Part shown: positions 41,926 through 51,663 of the stretch, in pieces
How the letters are laid out: each line of letters starts with the position of its first letter
Position numbering within the stretch: position 1 is the stretch's first letter
DNA from: Pollutibacter soli
GTDB lineage: Bacteria > Bacteroidota > Bacteroidia > Chitinophagales > Chitinophagaceae
Length of the DNA: 64,000 nucleotides
Direction of reading: 5' to 3'
Assembly: GCA_029269725.1 (NCBI GenBank)
Contig: JARJHS010000004.1
Location: 372,001-436,000 of the forward strand
Notes under the pieces: generated by a model
The model's database searches: none
The model's input: only the letters and a program-made list of their open reading frames with translations
What the model was told of the DNA's origin: nothing
Position numbers and translations under genes: made by a program

Positions 41926-44760
41926 ATGACTATGACGAAAGCCGCGTCCGGTAAGGGAAGTAAGACAATTGCATCATCAGTTACATCAAAAGATTCCATT
42001 TTCATTAAAGGTGCCCGTGTACATAATCTACGTAACATAGACGTAGAAATACCTAGGGAAAATCTCATTGTAGTTACGGGTGTTTCGGGATCGGGAAAAT
42101 CATCATTAACGATCGATACATTATATGCAGAGGGTCAGCGCAGGTATGCAGAAAGTTTAAGCGCATATGCAAGGCAATTTCTGATGCGAATGAATAAACC
42201 GGATGTGGATTATATACACGGTTTGTGTCCTGCAATTGCTATAGAACAGAAAGTTATTACACGTACTCCACGTAGTACGGTGGGTAGTATGACTGAGATA
42301 TATGATTACCTGAGGTTATTTTATGGAAGAATCGGAAAAACTATCTCTCCGATTTCGGGAAGGCAAGTGAAAAAAGATGATGTACTGGATGTAATCAATG
42401 CAATTACAAATTTAAAATCCGGTGACAAAGTTTATATTCTTGTACATTTTTTATTTCATGGTAAACGGGAAATAAAAGAAGAACTCAATATTCTTTTACA
42501 AAAAGGTATTACGCGTTTGTTTGATAAAAAGACAAACAGTGTTTTGCGTATCGAAGAATTATTGGAACAGAAAAGCTGGAGACCAACTGCTGATACTTTT
42601 GTATTGATTGACAGGTTGGTAGTGAAAGATTTTGATGAAGATGATAAACATCGGATAGCCGATTCCGTTAGTACTGCGTTTTACGAGGGTGAAGGAAACA
42701 TTGAATTGATGGTGAATGAAAAAGAAATGATTTCTTTTTCTAATCGTTTTGAACTTGATGGAATGAAGTTCGAAGAGCCTGTACCCAATCTTTTTTCGTT
42801 CAACAATCCCTTCGGTGCCTGCCCGGTATGTGAAGGCTTCTCCCAGATCCTGGGAATAGATCCTGACCTCGTAATTCCGGATAAACGGTTAAGCCTTTAT
42901 GAAGGCGCCGTGGCACCCTGGAAGGGAGAGAAGCTCGGCCAGTGGAAAGAGAGTTTTATAAAAGCAGCAAAACGGTTTGACTTTCCTGTACATCGTCCGA
43001 TCATAGATCTGAAACCGGCGGAGCTTAGAACACTTTGGGAAGGTAACGAGTACGCTCAGGGTATCAATGATTTCTTTAAAGAAGTTGAGCAGAATCTGTA
43101 CAAGGTGCAGTATCGGGTATTGTTATCGAGATATCGTGGCAGAACAACCTGCACCGCCTGCCACGGTTATCGATTAAGACCGGAAGCGCTGTATGTAAAA
43201 ATTGCAGACAAACATATCGGTGAGCTTTGTGAAATGCAGGTACGTGATCTGAACCAATGGTTTGATGATCTGCAGCTGAGTGAGTTTGATCAGCAGGTGG
43301 CCAAAAGAATTCTTATTGAGATCAGGCAAAGGTTACAGACACTTCTCAACGTTGGGTTAGGATACCTTACTTTAAACAGACTGGCGAACAGTCTTAGCGG
43401 TGGGGAAAGCCAACGCATTCAGTTAACACGCAGTATTGGCAGTAACCTGACCAATTCGCTTTATATATTAGATGAACCTTCTATTGGATTACATTCCCGC
43501 GACACAGACAGGCTAATCAAAGTATTAAAAAATCTGCGCGATCTGCACAATACCGTGGTTGTAGTGGAACACGACGAACTGATGATGCGGGAAGCAGACT
43601 ATATCATTGATATGGGTCCGCTGGCAAGTCACCTCGGTGGGGAAGTTGTTGCGGCGGGTAACTACAATGAGTTGGTTAAAAACAAGAAAAGTCTTACGGC
43701 TGGTTACCTGACAGGGAAATTAAAGATTGAAATTCCTGAGAAGATAAGAAAATGGAAAAAATCGATTAATGTAGAAGGCGCCAGGCAGAATAATTTAAAA
43801 GATCTGAATATTTCATTTCCGTTACAGACCCTCTGCGCTGTGAGCGGAGTGAGTGGGAGCGGTAAAACAACATTGGTAAAACAAATCCTTTATCCTGCGC
43901 TTCAGAAAATTAAAGGAGAGTTTTCAGATAAAGTGGGACTGCATAAAGCGATTACGGGAGATATCGAATCGATAAAGCAGGTGGAGATGGTGGATCAGAA
44001 CCCGATCGGTAAATCATCAAGGAGCAACCCGGTTACCTATATAAAGGCATGGGATGAAGTCAGGGATTTGTTTGCAAAACAACCACTGAGCAAAATCCGC
44101 GGATACCAGCCGAAACATTTTTCATTCAATGTTGATGGAGGCCGTTGCGATCAATGTAAGGGTGAGGGAGAGCAGGTAGTTGAAATGCAGTTTCTTGCCG
44201 ATGTACACCTGACCTGTGAAGTATGTGGCGGTAAAAGATTCAAGGAAGAAGTGCTTGAAGTCAGGTATCGTGAGAAGAACATATATGATATCCTGGAATT
44301 GAGTGTTGACCAGGCGATTGAATTTTTCGCGGATGAAAAGGATATTATCCAGAAAATAAAACCGCTGAGCGATGTTGGTCTTGGGTATATAAAACTGGGA
44401 CAATCCGGGGACACGCTATCCGGTGGAGAGGCTCAGAGGATCAAGCTCGCTTCCTTTCTTGGAAAGGGAAAAGCGGCGCAGGGGATTCTTTTCATATTTG
44501 ATGAACCAACAACCGGGCTTCACTTCCACGACATTAAAAAGCTTCTTGCGTCCTTTAATGCTTTGATCGATCAGGGACATAGTGTAATCGTGATTGAGCA
44601 TAACATAGACGTAATTAAAAGCGCCGACTGGGTTATTGAATTAGGACCGGAGGCGGGCGATGAGGGTGGCCAGCTGGTTTACGCTGGTGTACCTGCAGGG
44701 TTAGCAAAATGCACTGAAAGCCGCACCCAGCCTTACTTAAAAGGAGAATTCCCTGGTTAA
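41926..44760 (+). CDS. uvrA: Excinuclease ABC subunit A (UvrA)
   Basis: 944 residues from the ATG at 41926 (alternative 41932; the frame opens at a TTG at 41920). It is the damage-recognition ATPase of nucleotide excision repair. Two ABC modules are visible: Walker [20 protein letters not shown] and [14 protein letters not shown], signatures [13 protein letters not shown] and [14 protein letters not shown], and Walker [13 protein letters not shown] and [13 protein letters not shown]. Zinc-binding Cys pairs are at CPVC, CTAC, CDQC and CEVC. The length is normal for UvrA. It stands alone as a transcription unit. Confidence 0.96.
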   Translation: MTMTKAASGKGSKTIASSVTSKDSIFIKGARVHNLRNIDVEIPRENLIVVTGVSGSGKSSLTIDTLYAEGQRRYAESLSAYARQFLMRMNKPDVDYIHGLCPAIAIEQKVITRTPRSTVGSMTEIYDYLRLFYGRIGKTISPISGRQVKKDDVLDVINAITNLKSGDKVYILVHFLFHGKREIKEELNILLQKGITRLFDKKTNSVLRIEELLEQKSWRPTADTFVLIDRLVVKDFDEDDKHRIADSVSTAFYEGEGNIELMVNEKEMISFSNRFELDGMKFEEPVPNLFSFNNPFGACPVCEGFSQILGIDPDLVIPDKRLSLYEGAVAPWKGEKLGQWKESFIKAAKRFDFPVHRPIIDLKPAELRTLWEGNEYAQGINDFFKEVEQNLYKVQYRVLLSRYRGRTTCTACHGYRLRPEALYVKIADKHIGELCEMQVRDLNQWFDDLQLSEFDQQVAKRILIEIRQRLQTLLNVGLGYLTLNRLANSLSGGESQRIQLTRSIGSNLTNSLYILDEPSIGLHSRDTDRLIKVLKNLRDLHNTVVVVEHDELMMREADYIIDMGPLASHLGGEVVAAGNYNELVKNKKSLTAGYLTGKLKIEIPEKIRKWKKSINVEGARQNNLKDLNISFPLQTLCAVSGVSGSGKTTLVKQILYPALQKIKGEFSDKVGLHKAITGDIESIKQVEMVDQNPIGKSSRSNPVTYIKAWDEVRDLFAKQPLSKIRGYQPKHFSFNVDGGRCDQCKGEGEQVVEMQFLADVHLTCEVCGGKRFKEEVLEVRYREKNIYDILELSVDQAIEFFADEKDIIQKIKPLSDVGLGYIKLGQSGDTLSGGEAQRIKLASFLGKGKAAQGILFIFDEPTTGLHFHDIKKLLASFNALIDQGHSVIVIEHNIDVIKSADWVIELGPEAGDEGGQLVYAGVPAGLAKCTESRTQPYLKGEFPG

Positions 44761-45117
44761 ACTACTAAATGGTTGTACCGTTTCTGGGGTTTTTTCGCGT
44801 GTTTTTACGCTATTTTCTAATCACTTTCTAATTGAATTTCAAAGTTTTCCAACGGTTCATATCGAAATAATCAATATACATGATTTGCAAGATTAATGGC
44901 CCCATATTAGTTTTGCTCCGATTCGCGCGTAAAACGCACTCCATATCCGCTATAGAGATCTCTTGAAGCTAAGCTAATCTATCCTTTACTATAACCCTTT
45001 AGTGTCTAAACGGACATGTCCCGGAACAATGATCTGGCTCCGTTCCGGTAGTCTTTTGTCACTACCTGAAATATCCTCTGCTAACCTTACTCTACACTGA
45101 AAACTAAAAACATTGAG
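44761..45117. other. Intergenic region upstream of the first T9SS cargo gene
   Basis: 357 bp without a gene. It is AT-rich, with a weak GCGT/ACGC hairpin soon after the uvrA stop and a 7-bp perfect stem CCGGAAC (45021-45027) / GTTCCGG (45042-45048) about 70 bp before the next ATG. The latter is followed by TAGTCTTTTGTC and may be a leader hairpin. No -7 box of the perfect TAnnTTTG form was found. Confidence 0.4.
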
Positions 45118-47943
45118 ATGAAAAAGATTTACTCTGTGATCACGCACAACTTTTTGTGTACGTTTATTTTTTTATCCCTGATGGTCGTGGGAGCGTCATT
45201 GAATTCAACAGCCCAGACTACCTACACCTGGAACATAGCCGGAAGCGGATCGATTGCGACAGCCGCCAACTGGACTCCCGCCAGAAATTCCCCTGCCAAC
45301 AATGATATTTTAAATATCAACAACGGAGGTACTAAAACAATTGATATTCCGAGTGGTTTTACAGCGGGGCAAATCAATATCAGTGGGAACACCAACGTTA
45401 CTTTTCAGAAAACTGGTGCTACCGCTGCAACCATTACATTAGCTTCAGCGCTAAGTGTTGCGAATGGAAGTACTTTGACATTGACGGGAGCAACAGGAGG
45501 TGCCAATCTTAATTTGGCATTTTCCGGCACCAGTACAAACACAATCGCAGGTACATTAAATTTAAACCAGGGAAGTGCTACATTAACTTCTGGCATCAAC
45601 ACAGCCAATAGCACAACGACTGTTACAGGATTTATCAACCGTAACGGGTTGAATACAACTATAACCTCTACAGCAGCAACATTAATTTTTGGAAATGGAG
45701 GTACTTATGTTCATAACATAAATGGCGGTACCATACCCACTGCAACATGGAATATCGGATCGACCGCTTCAGTCACCGGGATTACAAACACATTTCCAAC
45801 TGCTGGGGCGACTCAAAATTTTTATAACTTAAATATTCAAAGTACGTTAACTGCGGCCGCCGCGATTAATACCGACCTCACAGTTCTTGGAACGTTGACG
45901 ATAAATAACGCGTCTGCATTTGAATTATCTCTCGTCAATTCCACAACTGGCAGAACAATATCCGCAGGAAACTTCAGTCTAATAGGAGGTCTTTTTACAC
46001 TAAAAAATACTAGTAATGGTTCAGCCACGCTATCGGTTACAGGTAATTTGGTAATTTCTGGTGGTACTTTCACTTATCGTACAGGCGGCTCCGGAAGTGC
46101 TCCAGTCGTTAACGTATCTGGGAATTTCAATCTTTCGGGCGGAACGTTGAATATGCAAACTAATAATCAAACGGGCATACTTAATCTCAGTGGAAACTAT
46201 ACGCATTCCGGTGGAACATTAACTGAGTTAGATAATGGTGCGGGCGAGTTTCTTTTTACTGGAAATAAACAACATATATTTTCTTCTGTTGCTTCAGCAA
46301 GTAACAACATAAATTATATTGTAGAAACAGGGGATACTCTCCAGTTCGATCTGCCAACAACACTGATCACTGGCGCCGGCGCTTTCACAGCACAAGCTGG
46401 TTCCACAACCGGTATTAGACATCCACAAGGGATTTCTACGACGGCATCTACCGGTCAGGTGCAGACAACTGGCGCTAAAACTTATTCCACAAGTGCAAAT
46501 TATATATATAACGGTAGTGCGGCACAGGCTACCGGAAACGGTGTTACTGGTGCAGCAAATCTCACCATTGCAAACACAGGAGCTTCAACCGTAACAATGA
46601 CCAACAATAACGTTGCCGTTACCGGAAATGTATTGATAAGTTCAGGTACATTAGCACTTGGTTCTAACATAATGACTGTCGGAGGCAACTGGACAAATAA
46701 TGCGGCCTTTACGTCAAATGGAGCTGCACCTAACGGAAAAGTGACATTTAACGGATCTGGTATTCAGACGATTGGTGGAAGTACTATTACCACTTTCAAC
46801 CATTCAGACTTAAATAAAACTACAGGTACTGTTGTACTTGCTCAGGATATAAATATCTCCGGGACTTTGAATATCGGAGTAAACCTCGATTTGACTACAC
46901 ATATCCTGACAATGTCTGCTGCTTCACCTGCTATCGGTACCCTGGGTACAGGCAGTTTTAGCGCAACAAAAATGATTATCGCAAATGGTGGTGGTGAAGT
47001 CCGCAAGTTGCTCACAAGCGCTGCGGCAGTGGCTTTCCCAATTGGCGATACTACTGGTACTGCTGAATATACACCTGCCTTGGTTTCGTTTTCTGGCGGA
47101 ATCTATGCCGGTTATGTTTCAGCAAAAGTTGTTGATGCAAAGCATCCAGCAAATGGAAACATTACAAACTATCTCACACGATACTGGACTATATCACAAT
47201 CTGGATTTTCTGGGTTCAGTGCTACTGTTGGATTAACATATGATGATGCTGATATTGTTGGAGATGAAAATAATATCAGAATGGGGAAATGGGACGGCAA
47301 TGAGCCTTGGGTTCGTTTCGATCCATCAAGCGTTCCGGCTTTGAATTCAATTTATGCAACAGTAACCTCATTCTCAGATTTCACCGGTATCAACTTACTC
47401 GAAGCATTACCGGTAAAACTCACCAGTTTCAATGCTACTCTTATGGATAAGGCTGCTTTATTGGAATGGACGACCGCTGAAGAAGTCAATTCTTCACATT
47501 ATGATGTCGAATACAGCACCGATGGTCAGCACTTTATCAGTCTGTCAAGGGTAAACTCACGTAATAGTATGACCGGAAGTTTTTACTCCTACAAACACCT
47601 CAACCCGATTAATGGTAAAAATTATTATCGGTTAAAGATGATTGACATCGATGACAAATTCGATTATTCGCCAATAATTATGCTGAAATATTCCGGTGAA
47701 CAAAGACATCTGAATGCCTATCCTAACCCGGCATCTGACAACGTAACCATCCAGTTTGAAAAAGCAGGAAAAGGTGCATTTATCCGGGTGGTTGATATGC
47801 AGGGGAAACTGGTTCAATCTATCCAGGTACCTGCAGGAGCAACTTTACAGCAGATCAGATTGAATAACCTTAATCGTGGAATGTATAATATCATATACGA
47901 GAATGGAGGCGAAAAGACCATCCATCGGATTCAAAAAAATTAA
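45118..47943 (+). CDS. Large secreted protein with T9SS type A sorting domain (paralogue 1)
   Basis: 941 residues. Signal peptide at about 1-33 (ending NSTAQ). Residues about 35-75 have a G8-like start (WNIAGSGSIATAANWTPAR, ILNINNG). Then come some 600 residues of Thr/Gly/Asn-rich parallel-beta repeats (SGGTFTYR, LSGGTLNMQ, HSGGTLTEL). A shared core follows (GIRHPQGIS at about 430, ANYIYNGSAAQATGNG, GKVTFNGSGIQTIGG, KHPANGNITNYLTRYWTI). A fibronectin-like segment (LLEWTTAEEVNSSHYDVEYS) precedes the sorting domain LNAYPNPASDNVTIQFE ... LNRGMYNIIYENGG. It should be exported by T9SS to the cell surface; function unknown. Confidence 0.88.
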   Translation: MKKIYSVITHNFLCTFIFLSLMVVGASLNSTAQTTYTWNIAGSGSIATAANWTPARNSPANNDILNINNGGTKTIDIPSGFTAGQINISGNTNVTFQKTGATAATITLASALSVANGSTLTLTGATGGANLNLAFSGTSTNTIAGTLNLNQGSATLTSGINTANSTTTVTGFINRNGLNTTITSTAATLIFGNGGTYVHNINGGTIPTATWNIGSTASVTGITNTFPTAGATQNFYNLNIQSTLTAAAAINTDLTVLGTLTINNASAFELSLVNSTTGRTISAGNFSLIGGLFTLKNTSNGSATLSVTGNLVISGGTFTYRTGGSGSAPVVNVSGNFNLSGGTLNMQTNNQTGILNLSGNYTHSGGTLTELDNGAGEFLFTGNKQHIFSSVASASNNINYIVETGDTLQFDLPTTLITGAGAFTAQAGSTTGIRHPQGISTTASTGQVQTTGAKTYSTSANYIYNGSAAQATGNGVTGAANLTIANTGASTVTMTNNNVAVTGNVLISSGTLALGSNIMTVGGNWTNNAAFTSNGAAPNGKVTFNGSGIQTIGGSTITTFNHSDLNKTTGTVVLAQDINISGTLNIGVNLDLTTHILTMSAASPAIGTLGTGSFSATKMIIANGGGEVRKLLTSAAAVAFPIGDTTGTAEYTPALVSFSGGIYAGYVSAKVVDAKHPANGNITNYLTRYWTISQSGFSGFSATVGLTYDDADIVGDENNIRMGKWDGNEPWVRFDPSSVPALNSIYATVTSFSDFTGINLLEALPVKLTSFNATLMDKAALLEWTTAEEVNSSHYDVEYSTDGQHFISLSRVNSRNSMTGSFYSYKHLNPINGKNYYRLKMIDIDDKFDYSPIIMLKYSGEQRHLNAYPNPASDNVTIQFEKAGKGAFIRVVDMQGKLVQSIQVPAGATLQQIRLNNLNRGMYNIIYENGGEKTIHRIQKN

Positions 47944-48335
47944 TTCTCCGGATTGAATATTAGTAAAGGGACTGTGCAAACAGTCCTTTTGCTTTTTAAA
48001 TATGGCACTGCAGGTTTCGCTTTTAATGGGAAAATATTAGAATGCTATTAGTTTTTTAAAAACCAGTCAGAATTTTGACAAACCACTGTGATTTTTTGGA
48101 TGATAAAAATCGTTGGCTCCCAACCGTTAGTAGAAATCTATATCGAATTGGTCAACTACCTAAGAAGTAACCTGGAAATCAGGTATAGTAGTTTTTTAAA
48201 AGATTCTGCGTTTCTATAAAACATTCTCCCTATAAGAACAGCCTGAACAGATTCAGAAGGAAATCGCTGTGCACGAATACACTCGCCTGTTTGAATTCTG
48301 CCTGGCAAATCATTGATTAAAACATCCTTTATTCT
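47944..48335. other. Intergenic region between T9SS cargo genes 1 and 2
   Basis: 392 bp. Apart from the terminator at 47965-47992, it holds a stem CCTG-GAAAT-CAGG (48171-48183) followed by TATAGTAG and a run of six Ts, which could be a second terminator or a leader attenuator. No gene, no perfect -7 box and no heptad arrays were seen. Confidence 0.4.
47965..47992 (+). terminator. Intrinsic terminator of T9SS cargo gene 1
   Basis: Stem AAAGGGACTGT / ACAGTCCTTTT (one G-T pair) with a GCAA loop, ending in TTTT and then GCTTTTT. It is 21 bp after the stop of paralogue 1. Confidence 0.8.
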
Positions 48336-51158
48336 ATGTTTACCCTAACCAAAACATTAAGGGCTTCCGGCCTGTCGGTTGCGATTTTACTTGCAAGTTA
48401 CGGACACGCACAAACGAACACGTTTGACGGGTCCACAAATAATAATTGGAGTGTCGCTGCCAACTGGTCTCAGAACAGGGTGCCTCTGGCCACCGACAAT
48501 GTGGTGATCCCTAATGGATTTACCGTTTCCGTTAATATTAATGCAGTTTGCAACTCTCTTACAATAAATGGTGTGAATACAGTGACTATTGTAAGTATCG
48601 TTAGCACTTTCAACCTTAACGTTGAAGGTGCCGTTACGATAAACAATACGGCAACGACATCGAACCGGGATCATTCTATTGCTATAGGAGCCGGCACACT
48701 TACATGTGAATCAGTTTCTATTACCAATTCCACGAACGATAACCGAAAATCATTCATCACCCTTACAACAGGGACATTGACAGTCAGGGGAAATATAGTC
48801 CTCGGGTCCGATCCGCAACGCTGTTTTATTCAATCAACAAATGCAGGTACCGTTAATCTCGGTGGATCCGTGACTGGCGGCGACATTATCATGCATGCTG
48901 GAAGTAATTTCAACTATAACGGGGCTGCTGCTCAAACGGCAAATTTTTCAAATGGTACCGAACCCTATGTATATGGAAATATTACGTTCAGTAATACCAG
49001 TACCGAAGGGGTTACACTTGGAGCGGCAGTTACAGGTACCAATGTTTTGAGCAACCTGACAATTCTATCCGGAACTTTAAATAATGGTGGCTTCTCAATT
49101 AGTCTTGGAACAAATGATGATTTTGCAATGAAAGCAAACACTTTATTGACGCTTACAGGCTCCACATCGTTTTCGGTTACTGGTACCGGTGCTGTTGTGG
49201 ATCTGGATCCGGCTTCAACAATAGATTTTTCAGGTGGTGATAAAAATGTACCTGTTTGCGATTACGGAAATATTAAGATTAGCGCTGGTGGTACCAGGAC
49301 CTTAGAGGGAAGCATAAATATCTTCGGGACTTTGGAAATTACGGGTGGTACATTTGAAACCAACTGGTATTTTTCAGGGAGCCGCAGTGTGACCATGTAC
49401 GGTGATTTTATTCATACAGGCGGGGACATTTACGGTTACAGCATTCTATACAGTACAACCTTTTACTTTGAAGGCAACAAAAGTCACAATTTTACTTCCG
49501 GCGCAGCCAATACTGTTACTGGTCCACAAAATTTTACAGTTACTGCCGGCGACACATTGCAGGCCGTTTCTGCAACAACGATCATCCAGGGAGGAGTTTT
49601 TACTGTCCAGAGTGGCGGGACTTTTGGTATACGGCATGCACAGGGCATTACCGGTTCTGGCGCAACAGGCCAGGTAAGAACATCTGCAAGAAACTATAAT
49701 TCCGGAGCTAACTATATTTTTAACGGAAGTGCCAACCAGGCGACGGGCAATGGGTTAACCGGGGCAAACGATCTTAGAATAGCCACTACAGGGAATGCGG
49801 CAGTTACTCTGACAAATACAAACGTCGATGTGAACGGCGACCTGGTAATTTCTTCCGGACGATTTATTCTTTCTACACGCATCATAACAGTCGCGGGAAA
49901 TTTTGTCAATGATGGTACAGGATTTTCAGCAAACGGTTATGCTCCGAATGGAAAAGTAACATTTGATGGTTCAGGTGTTCAAACGATTGGTGGTTCCTCA
50001 ATAACTACTTTTAATAATATAGACATTAATAAAACGACCGGCTCCCTGCTTCTGAACCAGCATGCCATCATTTCCGGAACCTTAAATATCGGTGTTAATC
50101 TCGACCTGTCTGCATATACACTCACGATGGGCGCATCTTCACCTGACATAGGTACTCTGGGTGCCGGGTCTTTCAGTTCGTCAAAAATGATTATTGCAAC
50201 CGCAGGTGGAGAATTACGCAAGGCAATGACATCCGCTGGCGCATTCTTGTTTCCTGTGGGAGAGAACACGGGCAACTCCGAGTATTCGCCGATCCATCTT
50301 TCGTTTACTGGCGGTAGTTATGCCGGTTATGTAGGAGTAAGTGTAGCGGACGAAAAGCATCCAAACAATGGAAACATCACCTATTACCTGACCCGTTATT
50401 GGTCGGTAAATCAATCCGGGCTGTCCGGTTTTTCGGCAACCGTTACCTCTTATTACCTGGATAATGATATCATTGGATCTGAATATCTGATCAGCATGGC
50501 TAAATGGAACGGCACTGAACCGTGGATGGAATTTGCTTCAGGGATGAACTATACCGCTAACCAGATGACCGCAGTGGTTACTTCATTTTCAGAATTCACC
50601 GGACTGGACTTTCTTTCACCACTTCCTGCCGGGCTTATCAATTTTACGGTATTGTTGTCGGACAAACACTCTTTGCTCGAATGGAATACCCTGGCAGAAA
50701 ATCAACTGTCCGTTTTTAATGTGGAGTATAGTTCTGATGGAGTACATTTCAATTCCATAGGGTATGTCCATGCGAACAATAACCCGATAGGTGGCAGCTA
50801 CAGTTTTCGACATCTGACTCCTGGCAGCGGCAAAAATTACTACCGGCTGAAAATGATTGATGTCGATCAGCAGTTCGGTTATTCCCCGGTTATCATGCTC
50901 AAGGTCAGAGAAGGTCAAAATCAACTGAAAGCTTATCCGAATCCGGTATACGAAATGGTTACACTCCCGCTCGGAAAAGCGGGAAGAGGTTCTTATATAA
51001 AAATTACTGATATGCAGGGTCGGATGATAAGATCAATTTCCGTACCGGATGGTGCCACTATACAACAGGTCAATCTTAAGGAGCTTAACCGGGGAATGTA
51101 TAATATTATATTTTGGAATGGAAGACAAGATACTGTCTATCGAATTCAGAAATACTGA
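48336..51158 (+). CDS. Large secreted protein with T9SS type A sorting domain (paralogue 2)
   Basis: 940 residues. Signal peptide at about 1-25 (ASYGHAQ). The N-terminal G8-like unit is clear: NTFDGSTNNNWSVAANWSQNRVPLATDNVVIPNG. Beta-repeat region to about 420, then the shared core (GIRHAQGITGSGATGQV, ANYIFNGSANQATGNGL, GKVTFDGSGVQTIGG, KHPNNGNITYYLTRYWSV, VTSFSEFTGLD). A fibronectin-like segment and the sorting domain LKAYPNPVYEMVTLPLG ... LNRGMYNIIFWNGRQ follow. It is closest to paralogue 1, including the VYRIQK-type ending (HRIQKN there). The N-terminal half differs more than the C-terminal half. Confidence 0.88.
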   Translation: MFTLTKTLRASGLSVAILLASYGHAQTNTFDGSTNNNWSVAANWSQNRVPLATDNVVIPNGFTVSVNINAVCNSLTINGVNTVTIVSIVSTFNLNVEGAVTINNTATTSNRDHSIAIGAGTLTCESVSITNSTNDNRKSFITLTTGTLTVRGNIVLGSDPQRCFIQSTNAGTVNLGGSVTGGDIIMHAGSNFNYNGAAAQTANFSNGTEPYVYGNITFSNTSTEGVTLGAAVTGTNVLSNLTILSGTLNNGGFSISLGTNDDFAMKANTLLTLTGSTSFSVTGTGAVVDLDPASTIDFSGGDKNVPVCDYGNIKISAGGTRTLEGSINIFGTLEITGGTFETNWYFSGSRSVTMYGDFIHTGGDIYGYSILYSTTFYFEGNKSHNFTSGAANTVTGPQNFTVTAGDTLQAVSATTIIQGGVFTVQSGGTFGIRHAQGITGSGATGQVRTSARNYNSGANYIFNGSANQATGNGLTGANDLRIATTGNAAVTLTNTNVDVNGDLVISSGRFILSTRIITVAGNFVNDGTGFSANGYAPNGKVTFDGSGVQTIGGSSITTFNNIDINKTTGSLLLNQHAIISGTLNIGVNLDLSAYTLTMGASSPDIGTLGAGSFSSSKMIIATAGGELRKAMTSAGAFLFPVGENTGNSEYSPIHLSFTGGSYAGYVGVSVADEKHPNNGNITYYLTRYWSVNQSGLSGFSATVTSYYLDNDIIGSEYLISMAKWNGTEPWMEFASGMNYTANQMTAVVTSFSEFTGLDFLSPLPAGLINFTVLLSDKHSLLEWNTLAENQLSVFNVEYSSDGVHFNSIGYVHANNNPIGGSYSFRHLTPGSGKNYYRLKMIDVDQQFGYSPVIMLKVREGQNQLKAYPNPVYEMVTLPLGKAGRGSYIKITDMQGRMIRSISVPDGATIQQVNLKELNRGMYNIIFWNGRQDTVYRIQKY

Positions 51159-51663
51159 AAATAATCTGTGCAATTGTAAAATAGGCACCTCCAGGACGGG
51201 TCCTTATTCGTTTTAGCAACACGATAATACTGCCCGAACTAACGTCAACGGGCATCTAAAACTTACGGTAACAAACCCCCGATTTTTTCCGAACAAAGTG
51301 ACGAAACCCGCCACAGATGCGTGGTTTGCACTTCCAAAACAAAGATTTGAGTTATAATTTTGTCTATTTCAATAGGTTGGCATATTTTTATGCCATATCT
51401 GCAGTTTCGCTATCCAATTCCTCTGAATTCAGCACGTCCCTGATTACACTACACCGATTCGCGGTGCCATTCAATTAAAACTATTCGTACACCAACCCGA
51501 GAAAGTTACCGGCTTGTATTAAGAATTGATTTTATAATAACGTCAATTTGAACATACACTGTTAACCCATCAATGTGTTTCAACGACCAATGAGAGAGCC
51601 GGTAGTGATACCGACTAATTTTTTATTTGTAAAACTCAATATTCTGAAATAAACTCTACCTAC
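51159..51663. other. Intergenic region between T9SS cargo genes 2 and 3
   Basis: 505 bp with no convincing gene. There is a weak GGAC/GTCC hairpin with CTTATTCGTTTT after the paralogue 2 stop (about 51193-51215) and a short stem GGTA-GTGA-TACC at 51602-51613 close to the next gene. The rest is AT-rich sequence in which I recognise nothing. Confidence 0.4.

Noticed and set aside
41926-44760. UvrA2-type or resistance-linked UvrA paralogue
   Set aside because: The length, both zinc-binding modules and both ABC signatures fit ordinary UvrA, and no drug-resistance neighbours are present.
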